This document shows, in pieces, positions 36,448 to 49,500 of a stretch of 64,000 bases of DNA. The notes below the pieces were generated by a model. That model made no database searches. It was not told where the DNA came from and saw nothing but the letters and a program-made list of their open reading frames with translations. The DNA is taken from assembly GCF_019059575.1 (NCBI RefSeq), contig NW_024881590.1, positions 434,001 to 498,000 on the forward strand, in the 5' to 3' direction. The translations under genes and the position numbers were made by a program. The DNA comes from Amphibalanus amphitrite. Its lineage: Eukaryota > Arthropoda > Thecostraca > Balanomorpha > Balanidae. Each line of letters starts with the position of its first letter. The first letter of the stretch is position 1.

Positions 36448-39021
36448 TCAGCGTCCGACCTTCCCTAGCCGTGTGTCGGTGCGCGGGTCGGCGATCAGGT
36501 TTTGTACGGCTACCAAAATTTCGTTGATGGCCGTCTGTAGCTGCCGGAGGTCTCGGATGTAGAGCAGTCGCAGCACCTTGGCCGCTCGGTTCAGCACCGG
36601 GTCGCCCGTGTCGAACCCGAGGTCGGCATCGTCCAGCGGGAACGCCGTGCCCTGACAGACGAGAGAGAATACCACTCAGCATGATTACACAAAACACAGC
36701 AGCCACCGGGCGAATACGGTCCAAATTTGCAGCAATTGGCAGTAGACGGGGATATCATATGCGTACTCCAGGCTGCACGTAGAGCTAATTTGTAACACCA
36801 TAAAATTATTTTCATATCTTCAATTAAATGAATAAAACATAAAACAGTTGTAAATAACGACTCCTCTTCAAGGCACGCGTTCCGATGTGATCAGCGGACA
36901 TTAAAGACAATCATACTGGCATCGGGCAGCGGTAAGTAATACCTGTGACCGGTCGTGACGGCGCAGTCCTCACCTTGACGACGATCTGGCTGGGGTCGGC
37001 CAGTGCCTGGCTGTTGAGCCGCTCACTGACCAGGCTGCAGACCGCCTCCAGAGTCACCAGGTGGTCCGGGTGGCTGGGCACGTCCAGGATCGACGCCAGG
37101 CGCTCCACGCCCGACACAAAGTCGGCGCTGTTGACTGCCGGGCGAGAGATGATGGCCGATCAGAGATAGACGGTGAACACCGAACAGCAAATGCAGTAGC
37201 GTCAAAACTTGCTTAAATGTGTAATTTCAACCAGCATCCAACTGAAACGAGCTGTCATGGTGCTGTCACGAAAAAGGGCAATACATTATTCGAGGAATGG
37301 AAGCGGCAGCACAGACGCTGGAAAGCAGTTTCAGCGCCACCTGGTGGCAGACAGCTGAACTAAAGCTTGATTTGGGCTGCCGATTCAATATGCGGCTGAG
37401 AACGCTACTCTAAAATACATCTTTGTTAAAATGTCAGATAAATAGCGCATAATGACATCAGTAATAATTCAGAAAGGTCTTTAATGACAGCAGTTGATCA
37501 GACATTGGTACCAGTTTTCACAGTCGCCGTCGTCAATCCATTTAGACAATACTGACAGTCGAATGCGAGCGTGACGATCACTGTAACCCACGACCAGCAG
37601 ACGTTGTGCAAGTTCCGTCCTCCGAGCACTCCACTGCATAAATGACAGAAACGATAGAAACTCGCCTATAATGCACTGGTTTGCCACATGTGTACTCACA
37701 ATCTAGGTTGTCTAGCGGGTTTTGTGACGGCACTTTGGGAGCGTTCGCCCGTTCAGCGGTCCCGTTGCTCTGAACAGACTGGTACTTCTTCAAGTTATCT
37801 CCATAACTCTGTGGATAGAAAATGAACACTCATTTAAAACCAGGACGATCACACAAGTTTGAGGGGCCTGCAACGAGCTGTGGTGTGCTTCCAAATGACA
37901 CGACATAGTCCGTCCCGAGACCGGGCCGGTCGTTAACGACGGTAAAACGGCATCGGTCCCGGCCGAGCCGATTCCTCCAATGCACGTCAGTGCCGCAGAA
38001 AACGCACAGCCTCATACTAAAACCAGCCATGTAATTGAACATTTTACTATGGACTAGCATGACCTCCCAAACTCTCCATTGCAGCACGATATCTACATAG
38101 GCCCACTCGGGGCACCTGCCGTCCCAGCTCACCAGTCGGACGGCGCGCCCGAGCAGCCAGTCGAGGGCGCCCGGAGCGTCCTCTCCGGACACGGGCGCCG
38201 CCAGCTGCTGCAGGTACTGCTGGTAGGCGGCCGGCCACTGGTCCGAGTCGAGCTGCCGCAGCGGGCCGCGCGCCTCGGCCGTCAGGTGGCGAATCTTCTG
38301 CTCCTCGAGCCAGAGAGCCACCGAACGCAGCTGGGCCTGGTCTGAGAGTGGAGATAGCGGACATCATCACAGACTGTGACAGGAAGCAGCATAGACACTA
38401 GACATCAAGCTGGTACATGCTGGGCTGGGCTCTTGGATGGTCTCTTTCTGCTGAACAAGCATTTTAGACCCCAATGGGTCTGATGGATGAGGCTCTCATT
38501 TATATACTATTCTGTGATGGCAAGGGTATATTCCAAAGATAAATGAAATGAGATTTTGAACGTAAAGGTTGTCATGAGCTGATGACCAATTATAGGAGAT
38601 ACAGATAGCGAATCTTTAAGCTTGGTGTTATCACCTACAGTTGTGCTATATGTACAAATTCAAATCACAATTAAAAATAGGTTAACATCAGGCTAGTCTT
38701 TTGAAAATTAAGTAGATGATAAACATTTATTCCCAGACACAGAGCCATGCTAGATGAATACCTACTGACAAAAAATGTTTGTCAATTTTCATACAACCTG
38801 CAATTATGGATATATTTGCTATTGTGAACAATGCCCAAGCCCAGCTCAAAACTTAGAAAAACAAATCATGCAACATACGAATGTGAATATCCTCATCATC
38901 AACACTTCATTCATTAAGCATTTTGAAAGCAGTCAAGTACATACAACAGTGCTTTCTTACCAGTATGGTCAAAGTCATCCGCTTCAGGGTACTGCAAAGC
39001 CTTCAGCTTCCTTCGGAACAT
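36448..39021 (-). CDS. RTRAF: RNA transcription, translation and transport factor (hCLE/CGI-99), 5 exons, 247 aa
   Basis: RTRAF is a small nucleo-cytoplasmic protein that associates with RNA polymerase II, the tRNA ligase complex and RNA transport granules. Coding exons on the minus strand: 39021-38961, 38341-38133, 37808-37700, 37134-36974 and 36651-36448. All junctions are GT-AG and phases match (1, 0, 1, 0). The 247 residues compare with 244 in human. Recognisable blocks are the N-terminal MFRRKLKALQYPE, WLEEQKIRH (31-39), DWLLGRAVRL before intron 2, YGDNLKKY after it, and the C-terminal block LGFDTGDPVLNRAAKVLRLL (191-210) through to LGKVGR at the end. The middle (Asn/Pro-rich linker, about 95-130) is the least conserved part. 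A strong acceptor (TTCTTTTTCAG) lies 12 bp upstream of the ATG, at 39034, so a non-coding first exon probably exists further upstream. Exon 2 is very GC-rich. No break is seen and the gene looks intact. Confidence 0.93.
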
Positions 39022-39033
39022 GGCAATAAATGT

Positions 39034-41251
39034 CTGAAAAAGAATTTCATAAAACACTCTGAGTTGAGAGTAGAGTCAATGATACTGCTACTGGTGAAAG
39101 GCCTAGATGAGATTCATAACATTATATATTAAAGCATTTCTAAGTCGTGCGGGCATGTCAAATCAAAATGTGGAAGTCTAAAATTTGAATTGAAATGAAA
39201 ATTTGCAATGCACACACTGAACACCTTGGGGCTTGGCCTAAAAGAGAATAGGATCAGAATTCAGAGCATTTGGCCATAAAGCCTCAGCCGTCGAGTTGCC
39301 CCTGCCTGAATAAACAAGCAATATGACCGCTTACCTACCGTAAAATATTTATAGAATCAGAAATTTGAAAGGTTTTGTAACACTTTTTCACTTTTTGCAT
39401 TATAGAGTTCAGTGACTTTTTGTGATCCACTGAACTTTCCCCGCGTTCGATGTCTCTCGGACGACGAAGATTCTACGCCGTCCGGCCAATCACGTTCCAT
39501 AACTGCAGCCGAGCCCCCGCTGACCTTGGACGTGATTGGCCGGACGACGTAGAATCTTCATCGTCCGAGAGACATCGAACGCGGGGTTTGTGATCCCATC
39601 CCATATGCAACAACAGCGCCGAATTCACTACCAAATCGGAAGCCGGCTAATATTTTTTCCATCCGAGCAAAACTACATATATCACTGAGGATCGTATTTC
39701 TGCCATTTTCACTTCCATTATTGATATCTATAACTTCGACTCAACATTCAGCAATTCGTCAATAATCATTTATCTAAGGGCCTGGTTAAGCTCAACTTGA
39801 AATTATTAATACCTACCTATTTGCGATCGGTAATGTCAGTCAACAAAGAAAAGTTTTTGGTAGGTAAGGTAGGTATAACAATTTTGCTTTCGTTGCTTTT
39901 ATTGAACCGCATCTAGGACCCTCTGAATACAAATTGTTTATTTCGCACCACAGCCCATCCGTAGATGCGTGCCATCACCAATATATTTTCGTTATTATTA
40001 CTCCTATAGGGCAATGACCGGCGGCGGCCGTCGACCGGGCGTTGGGTAAAGCTCCCGTGTCCATGGCACCAGCAATAATGGCGACCGGCATCGACCTGTA
40101 GCCACTCTTTGAGCTGGCCTTCAAGGAAGGTCCGCTGGCGTCATTGAGTGGGCGGCGGCCGGTCGATGGCGATGTTGACTGCTGTCGCACTATCACAGAT
40201 AGCCACCGAGTGAAAAGCACCGTCACTGTACCGAAGGTGACGTCCGGCCCTCCAGGTAGGTATTAAGTGGTTGGTTGCCAACATCACAATAATCGATCTG
40301 CATTGATGAATGCGTCTAATGACCGTTCAAAACTATTGGCGAAGTGTGTGCACGAACCCTCTTCTTCTTCTCATTTCTATTGAGTTATTTTACAGGAGTG
40401 TCTCTGTAATTCAAAGTTATTAGGTACACCAAAAGTACATACATGGGCTAACCAACCACTCTTTTGCTGGAGGGCCGTCCATCGTCCACGGCATCCCCAG
40501 CACGACCCGCGCCAATTGTTACGGGGTCATTGACAAGGTCAGTATGATTCCTTGAGCTTCTTATGCCTATCGATAGGCGATAGCCTCAAGCAGCTCACGG
40601 CTTCAGCAAATATGTCGCCGTCGGGCGTCGGCGCTGTGCACTCTGTGCGTTTTATTAAAAAAAGTTTACATTCGAAATCGAAACTCTCACGGGAGTTAGC
40701 AGAGCACAATGCAGATTTGCCCGTTCGCTCTTCGTGACTCATTTCTTGCCATAAGATCGATTAGCGTTGCGATGACTCTTATTTGAGAAATGAAAAGTGG
40801 TATGGGTCTAGGTAAGGTCACGAAAAAAACATCATTTGTCCAATGTAAAAATTACGTTCTGACCATAGCACTAGTTAATTAAAGTCGCACTGTGGCGTGG
40901 AAGGAGCAATTTCATTGTCCTGTCTTTAGCAACTTCGACGATTTTTATAGTTGTACTGTAATTGTTCATTGTTCATAATTTTATAAACGTTTTGAATGCG
41001 TATGCCTCGCACTCACCCTTTCACCAGGGCTAAACTGGCAGCTCTAGCTTCGGTCGATCGACATTGAGGGGACGGGGACGGGTAACTGTATGTAAGCGTA
41101 CCGACTACCGGTGCCGCTGTTGCTGCTGTTTACGGGATTGGTCAGTCGACGGGGTCGAACGCGGAGCGGTGCCGAAGTTCCTGAGCTGGTGCCGTTTCAA
41201 GAGAGGCTACATTGCAGCTCCTGTTTAACAAGTAAGTAGATCATTCCAGTA
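39034..41251. other. 5' flank of RTRAF and intergenic DNA
   Basis: Contains the palindrome at 39439-39586, a diffuse inverted repeat at 40210-40275 and 40445-40485 (GGCCCTCC...GTGGTTGGTT and its mirror), and a GC-rich patch at 41030-41230 that ends in a strong donor-like AACAA/GTAAGTAG (41231). That patch might be an untranslated first exon on the plus strand. No coding exon is recognised. Confidence 0.35.
39439..39586. repeat. 148-bp palindrome with ~58-bp arms, upstream of RTRAF
   Basis: The arms begin CCCCGCGTTCGATGTCTCTC and differ at only a few bases; the loop is about 30 bp. Each arm carries a CCAAT box (GGCCAATCACG and ATTGGCC). TTTGTGATCC lies on both sides (39419-39428 and 39587-39596), suggesting insertion with a 10-bp duplication if the 10 bp between the left repeat and the arm belong to the element. 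It lies about 420 bp upstream of the RTRAF start codon and could act as its promoter. Confidence 0.7.
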
Positions 41252-42772
41252 GACCTACTATGCGTTTCAGACCCTGTGGAACAGTCCTTTTCGGCTATTT
41301 CCCGTTGTATATACGTTTGATTTTAACCAAACTTTGGCATTGGTAGTTTGAGTTCCCTACCTAATTTTTATCAATATGGTCTATTAACAAAAAATGAAAA
41401 GTAAAGGCACTTGTCATTGACTGATAATGTTAAGCTCGTCAGATCCCTGCTTAGAGGCTGTCACAGGCTGGGCGCTGTCTCCCCTCTGATTGGTCGTGAC
41501 ACACTAGCACACTGCGGCTTGACTCCGCCCACTTGCAGTCCAGCCTCGGGTCATGTCGGCGGCAGTCGCAGTCGCCGCGCGCGCGGCGCAGAGAAGTCGG
41601 AGCACTTGCTTGCATGTCATGAACTTTTAATAAGTTGTTCTACGCAAATAAGGACGGAGGAAGAAAGAGAAAGGAAGAGGAGACAAAGTGACAGTGAGAC
41701 GAGCGCCCGGTAAACGTTGGCTAGTGGACAACAAACAATATGCATAAACGCTAGAGCAGAGACAGGAGACAAAGACGGTAGACGAAAGACAGACTTAAAG
41801 ATGGTAGACCAGAGACAAGTGACGAAGATAGATATTAGGCTATAGACGAGAGACAATAGACTATAAACCTATAGACGAGAGACTGACAAGGGGGAGTGAA
41901 GGATGGGAGATCATTAACTCTCGATATTGCATATCTACATTTTCAGATTGAGTCAATCTATATCGTTCCCTGTTTTATTGTTTTTTCGGGCCTAAGATCT
42001 ATCAACAATATTCTTAAAGTATTTTGGAAATGTCATGGAAAGATTTACCTATTATTTTCACCCAAAAAATCATCCAACTTTATTCTTTTAAACTAAAAAA
42101 AAAAAAACGAAATACCTACCAATACCTACATATGTGGATATCCTCAATTAAATAAGGCCGTTGAATGCAAGACAGTCCGATAAATTCTGTCCCGTTACTC
42201 TTTAAATGCACAATAGCCTGCGGAAGACGGCTGCGGTGAGGCTCGCCATAAATTATTGAAAAAAATTTATTTAAAGTCTGTAGGGAATAACATTATGTAG
42301 CTAGAAGGAGTGCTTATCGTTTTATACATACGCCGATCTGCATTGCATTCTTCATCCTTATTCTCTCCGCGCGACCGCCCGCGAGATACGACATATATTC
42401 ACGCAAGGATATGTGTGTGTGTCTCGTTCCAGTCCGTCAGAGCTCCGCACCGCTCTGACCCCGAGCGGCGAATGACCGGTCCCGGTGTCGCGGCGCAGTG
42501 GGCGGAGCTTAGCTGCGGCGCAACAGCTGACGCTGCTACGCCGTGCTAGCCTCTACCACGGCACAAAGTTTTCCGATCAATTTTTACCATTACAAGTCAA
42601 TGACAAGTGCCTTTCATTTTGACATTTTGTTAAAAGACCATTTTAGTAAAAATTAGGTAGGCCCTTGAAACTCATTGTGTCAAAGTTTGGTTGCAATTAA
42701 GCGCATAGGTAACGAGAAAAAGCCAAAAAGGACTGTTCCAGAGCGTCTGAAATGCGTAGTAGGTCATTCGAC
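41252..42772. mobile_element. Foldback element with ~175-bp inverted ends
   Basis: The segment 41262-41425 (CCTACTATGCGTTTCAGAC, then GGAACAGTCCTTTT, AACCAAACTTTG, CTACCTAATTTTTA and AAGGCACTTGTCATTGACT in order) is mirrored at about 42595-42765 at roughly 80% identity by eye. Weaker similarity (CTCCGCCCACT on one side, its mirror on the other) extends inward. The centre holds GAGAC/AGAGAC-rich repeats (41640-41890) and AT-rich DNA. No transposase is visible. Long inverted ends suggest a Foldback or Mutator-like element. Confidence 0.6.
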
Positions 42773-43300
42773 ATTGCCTTATCCATAATGCTTTATCAAA
42801 CCTTCAACCCCTCACCTATCCGTGATTCTATCCTCAGGATACAGAAATCCTTCTCCTCCACGCCGCAACCCCCTTCCGGGCTGGACAGGCAACTTTATCT
42901 CATGCGGGCTGCTCCCTTGGAGCGGCACCGCTGCTCCCGAGGGAGCGCACCCCGTAGCCGGGTGCAGTGAGTGCCTTGGGGCTGGGTGGCCTGTCCTCTG
43001 GACGGGCTCAGCCCCGGCGACTCACTAAGGTGCCTGCCCAGACCAATGTCTCCCCCTACTTCCTATCATCCTTCCGGCTCTGCAATGGTCTTGTCGACCG
43101 AAAGGGCCTAACCCAACAAAACAAAAAACAAACAAAACTTCAACCCCTACAGGTTTGATAAAGTAGACGGTCATTTCAAGCTAGAAATTTGATAGTCGTC
43201 CAACCTTTAAATAACTATGCATCAACTAAGTAATTAGTAAATTACGTACCTTTAGGTGTTTTCCAAGCAGTAACCCTCATGTTCCAAACTCTAAACATTA
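42773..43300. other. Possible retroelement 3' fragment with A-rich tail
   Basis: A GC-rich stretch (42830-43110) ends in an A-rich tail with AACAAAACAAAAAACAAAC (about 43116-43136), the arrangement of a non-LTR retroelement or SINE insertion. No A/B boxes or protein homology could be identified, so this is tentative. Confidence 0.25.
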
Positions 43301-44346
<1,046 letters not shown>

Positions 44347-46346
44347 AGGGGAGACCCGGGAGGCATGGGCCCCCGGGAGGTATGCAGGCCATCGCAGTTT
44401 TGAAGAAGTGTTGCGTTTTTTTTACACATTTGACCGCGTAAACTGGTAGCAGCCATTTCGTTATACAACACACGTGATTTCCAAAATCATCCTCAGTCTT
44501 CTTTGGCAATGAGCGGTGATAATGCGTTTTTTTTTGTCCTCTTCGAGTAAAATACGGTAGGTAGGTACATACAGAAAATTCGTGATAGATTTGAACCAGG
44601 CTCGTTTTATTTTGTCATGCCATCGTTAACATAAAATTTGAAGCATGCAAAGTAAGACTGGATAGACAATTTGAGGCTTTCTTGCAAGATTATGAGCTAG
44701 ACTCATAGCATTCTGGCGTCCTAACCGGGAGGTTCGGGCCACCCACCCCCGGTGATACTAAATCAATGAAATGATGCTTTCATTGAATGTCCTCTTCAAT
44801 AAGTTTTATTTTTGTCGCACAAGGTCGAAAATTTAAGTACAAATTGCATTCGAACAGAAATATATTATTTGTCTTATTTCATGGAACATGATTAGAGTTT
44901 ACCAAAATACATATGTGCCCAAGTGACCTCCGGAAGTAAGCTGTTGTCCGCTATATGCGGTACCTGGGACCTAAGTAGAGATTGCAATCCCGGGATGGGG
45001 ATCCCGGGATCCCGTGGGGATTTTAATCCCGATCCCGATCCCGAAATTTCGCCAACCCCGGGATCCCGAAAAAATCGTGTTTTCACCAAAAAGAAAGAAA
45101 GAAAAGAAAGACGAATGCAGCTGCTGCACGAGTCTTGTTCAAACTGTTCATAATACCTACTACGTTACAGAAAGCAGAGAAACTTTTTAGCTGGCACCCC
45201 GTCTCGGCCGCCCACAATCGACCGTGCTGGTAGCTAACGGGGATCACCCACAGCGGTTGGGCCGCTTAAATACGTACGAAAAAGGACCCCCGAAAGCCAA
45301 AAATTGCAGCATCAGTGCTGCAGCATCTTTAACAGGATCACGGACCGTTCAGCGATTCTACTTGTTCGTCCGTTGCCGGAACAAAAGAGGTCATCAAGAC
45401 AGTGTTTGAGCTCGTGTCGCAGAAAGATGTCACAGATGTCGCGCAAGTGACGGCTGAGCTCACTGATTCAGACGTCGAAGACGGCGAGTGGAGCCCTCCC
45501 AGTCACTAGTCAGTGACTCTGCCCTGAAAGCGACTTTGGAGCAAAGTCTGAGAGAAATTAGTGATAAAAGCGGAACCGGAAGTAGGTGAATTGACCAAGC
45601 GACGTCTTGAAAAACGTTGTGAACTACGTATCTGACAACTATAGTAGACGCAAAGTGAGTGAGACGTAGATGTTTCGGAACCCGTCACAATGACGAGACA
45701 GTAAGCGCACTGGTCGACGCACAGCTATTGTAAAGGCCAATAAGGAATCAATGCTAGTCAAATTGAAACGCTTTCTTCACAAATCCAATCGTTGTTTTAT
45801 ATAAAGGACATGGTCTAAGGATGGCCTTTGGTTGCCTCTTTGTTAGTGGTAAGTTAAACACGCAAAATATGTCAGTAGAAATAAGAAAGAAAGAAATAAG
45901 AAAGAAAGAAAGAAAAGTAATAAACAAAATCATTCTTACGACCTTTTGTGACTAGACCGGGATCCCGGGATCCCGAAATAAAAGCTTTCAGGATCCCGGG
46001 ATTGGCAAAACGTTCCGGAATTGCAATCTCTAGCTCTAAGAGAGCTCAAGACCTAGAGCCCAGCTACAAATATTATCTCAATGTCGAGAAAAAAATATGA
46101 AACATGCCACCGGCCCATACCTCCCGGTCCGTGGCCCATACCTCCCGGTGTATTTTCATTGATCGAAAAAGCGCATGATAAAGTTATCTCGAGACAAAAT
46201 AGTTGATCCCAGATGCCTAATATCAGGCACACTTTACAGGCGAAAGGCAAATTCACGTACACAGAGTGAAAAACCAGGTCTATCCACTCCCCACTGGAGA
46301 AAAAATTGCCTTTTCACAAAACCGGTCCATGCCTCCCGGGTCCCCC
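44347..46346. mobile_element. Transposon with GACCCGGGAGGCATGG inverted ends, hosting a hAT-like element
   Basis: GGAGACCCGGGAGGCATGGG near 44349 and its inverted form, ending CATGCCTCCCGGGTCCCCC at 46346, pair as inverted ends; TA lies immediately outside both. A second inner pair, CCGGGAGGTATG (44374) and CATACCTCCCGG (46099 and 46137), mirrors them. Without the hAT-like element at 44976-46032 the length is about 0.94 kb. It lies directly upstream of the STEAP gene. No transposase is visible. Confidence 0.55.
44976..46032 (+). mobile_element. hAT-like element with remnant coding sequence
   Basis: Inverted ends TAGAGATTGCAATCCCGG / ATTGCAATCTCTA are typical hAT termini. The flanking octamers GACCTAAG and GCTCTAAG match at six of eight positions, consistent with an aged 8-bp duplication. 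Both ends are rich in GATCCCGGGATCCCG words. An open stretch at about 45391-45508 reads TKEVIKTVFELVSQ ... DVEDGEWSPPSH and stops; together with the preceding NTYEKGPPKAK-like piece it may be the degraded N-terminal part of a transposase, but this is not proven. Confidence 0.65.
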
Positions 46347-46551
46347 TACATATAAGCTATGAGATTTCCGCTGATCTCTGCGCTCTCCTGAACATAATTT
46401 AGAAACAATCAGGTCTCCTGCTTGCATTTTATCGGCTGACGGCAGCGATGGTGCGCCCTCCGCAGACCGCAGGGCAGACAGTGACATTGATGCTCATGCA
46501 GATCTCTGGATGTAAATAACGAATTGCCACGGATTCTCCACAGACGGAGAC

Positions 46552-49500
46552 ATGGAGTCGACGGCCGGCCAGCGCCAGGTGCCGGAGGAGCTGCTCACGG
46601 CCGTGCTAAACCGACGCTACAGCGTGCCGGTGGCGGTCACCAGTCGACACCCCAAGCCGAGTGAGGACCATGGGCTTAGTGAGGACCAGAGACCGACTGG
46701 GGACCACAAGCTAGCCGAGGACCAGGGGCAGGACCACGGGCCGAGTGAGGACCACCACAGACCGACAGAGGACCACAGTGAGGACCACATTGAGGACCAC
46801 AGTGAGGACCACGGACCGACCCAGGACCGCCGGCCGAGCGGGGACCAGGGTCTGGCGGCCCGTCCGCGGCTGGCCGTGCTCGGCGCCGGTGACTACGGCA
46901 GGGCCTTCGCCACCAGGGCGGTCCGCAGTGGTTACCAGGTGGCGCTGGGGTCGCGGAACCCCAACAAAAAGTAAGGCCGAGGCGGGGGTAGGCTCTCAAA
47001 TGATTATTGGTAGGACATTTACAAACAGAGTAGCTTTCTTGTGCCTGCTCACGTAAAAGCACGAGCATAAACGTTGGATGCTTTCTTTGCTAGAGAGGGT
47101 GGTACCGTTAATCGTATAAACTGGGCACGTTAGAAACGAAAGCACTAAAATGCCAACGAGTTAAAAATCCCGACTACGTGCTACGGTCCGCTTGTCAGAT
47201 AACACCGTTCTGATGCAGTCTGTAATCCTAAAGCCCAGCTTTTTTGTCCAGCCGCAGTCTATATGACCCCAGTCTGTCTCTCCCAGCGGCAGTCAGTATG
47301 ACCCCAGTCTGTCTCTCCCAGCGGCAGTCAGTATGACCCCAGTCTGCCCCTTTCAGTCGCAGTCTGACGCAGCGTACCGGCGCCGTAGTCTGCTCGGTGG
47401 AGGAGGCCGTCAGGACCAGTGACCTGGCTGTCATCTGTGTGCCGTTCGCCTTCTACAACCAGCTGCCGGTGTCGACGCTCTCCGGGAAGGTGGTGGTCGA
47501 CATCAGCAACAGCACGCCGAAGAAACTGGCACAAGGGTGAGTGGTGGACGCTTGTTGGGGAGATAGATGTGATATTTGACGGCGATTTATGAAACTGAGC
47601 AGCCAATTTTTTCTTAAAGAACATCAGCCATACGTATGAACGTCGTAGCGTAAATACACTTATATAAATGAACGGCGTCATTGCTTTCAGGGGGCCATCG
47701 AATGCTGAGGACCTCCAGAACATGATTCCTAAATCGCAAGTTGTGAAAGGCTTCAACGTCATATCGGCATACGCGTTGGAGAACAATCTACAGGGTGGAA
47801 AGAAGGTAAATTATGAAAAGCCATTTAAAGGAAAAACGTTTAAACTGACTCAGGTACCTTGCGTGTCTCTTCAAAATCATTCATTCTATTGATTGGATTT
47901 TAATAAACGTAAGTGCACAATTCAGCGTTATCGTGAACAATAAACTTATTGCGGTTCACTTGCGAATCTTAAGAGTTGATCTGTTATATATGCCGATGCA
48001 AGTCATTCCTTTTTTATTACACACAATTCACAAACCGCAAGACACAGAGATTCTTGCCCTAATCACGCACCTTGCACTGAAGCGTGATGTTATCACGTGC
48101 AGGTGTTCATTGCCGGCGACTTTGCCGAGTCGAAGGCGGTCGTGGCCACGCTCATCACCGACATGGGGTTCACGGCTGCCGACATGGGTGGGCTCGTGGC
48201 CGCCAGGTAAGTGACGTTCGTAATATGGACACTGGACGGTGTGCATTGGTGGGAACATCACTCTTGTTGCTTTCGTACTTATCGACATTTCCTTCCGTCT
48301 AAGAGTTTGGAATGACAGTGAAATTCTTTTTTTTTCAAAGTGTATTTTTAGCACTTGGAATGACGTCTTCCCTTCATAATCACCTTCAATAGCATTACGT
48401 AATAAGTGAATGTAGGTAGCTTACATAGAGCAGCATCCATATGCTATCAGGAGCATTGACCAGGCCCGAGCAAACGGGCTTGGTCAATGGTCTCAATTTA
48501 TCTCGCTCCTTTTTTAACTCATCTGTCACTCTCGTCTCTCACATGTCACTTGATTGCATCACTGTTTACAGAAAAATCGAGAAAATACCTCTCCAGTTAT
48601 TCCCTTCGTGGAAGACAGCTATCATCGTCACTGCTTTGATATTTATTTTCTTCTGGATTTACTCCTTGTTCAAGTAAGGGCAATAATTGCGATTATTCAA
48701 CAATTTTGAAAAAAGGACCTAAATATTGAAGATGCGTAAAGAAGCTTGCGATACCTTCACTGCTTGACAATCTACAATGCAATGAAAATATTCACTGAAT
48801 TTAATTTGGTTCGTAAAATGTGTCTAATTTAAACGCATGTTTTAACACTGTCGGATACGCTGGACGCCGATTTGTGTCAAAATGCGACAAATGCCTTCGA
48901 AATCACTTTCAAATGCCGTCTGTGTTTTAGTAGAGCTTTGAGTTTGAGGCCGGTCTTCTGCACAGATATCAGATATGCACCTCAATAGAGTCAGCGCGGC
49001 CCTGGGAAGCTGAGGACTTCACCAGCGTCTTGATGGTTAACTTCAACAAGGCACTGGCGATGTCGGCCATCACCATCCTGGCCGCGACCTACCTACCCGG
49101 TCAGTATTGGTTCAGCCTATTGCTGCCTGTTCATTGTTCAGTCTGTCCGATCTTCTGTTCACCTGACCTGTGACCATGTAAGGTGCGCTATTCATGTCTT
49201 AGAATATCGATCGATTTAATTGTATACCGCCGTTCGAATGCCGATCTTGAATCAGTACTTTTACGGCTATTGACAGGCATTTTGGCGGCCTACCTGCAGC
49301 TTAAACGAGGCACAAAGTACCGTCGGTTTCCACGCTGGCTGCACCGATGGCTCGTCATTCGCAAACAGCTGGGACTGGCCGCTCTAATGCTAGCCATGAT
49401 CCATGTGAGTTGATGAAAGAGTGATAACGGAGCATAACAGTAATAAATAACATAATGGTAAGGTTTTCATATGTATTACGAAGATACAAAAAGAAACTCC

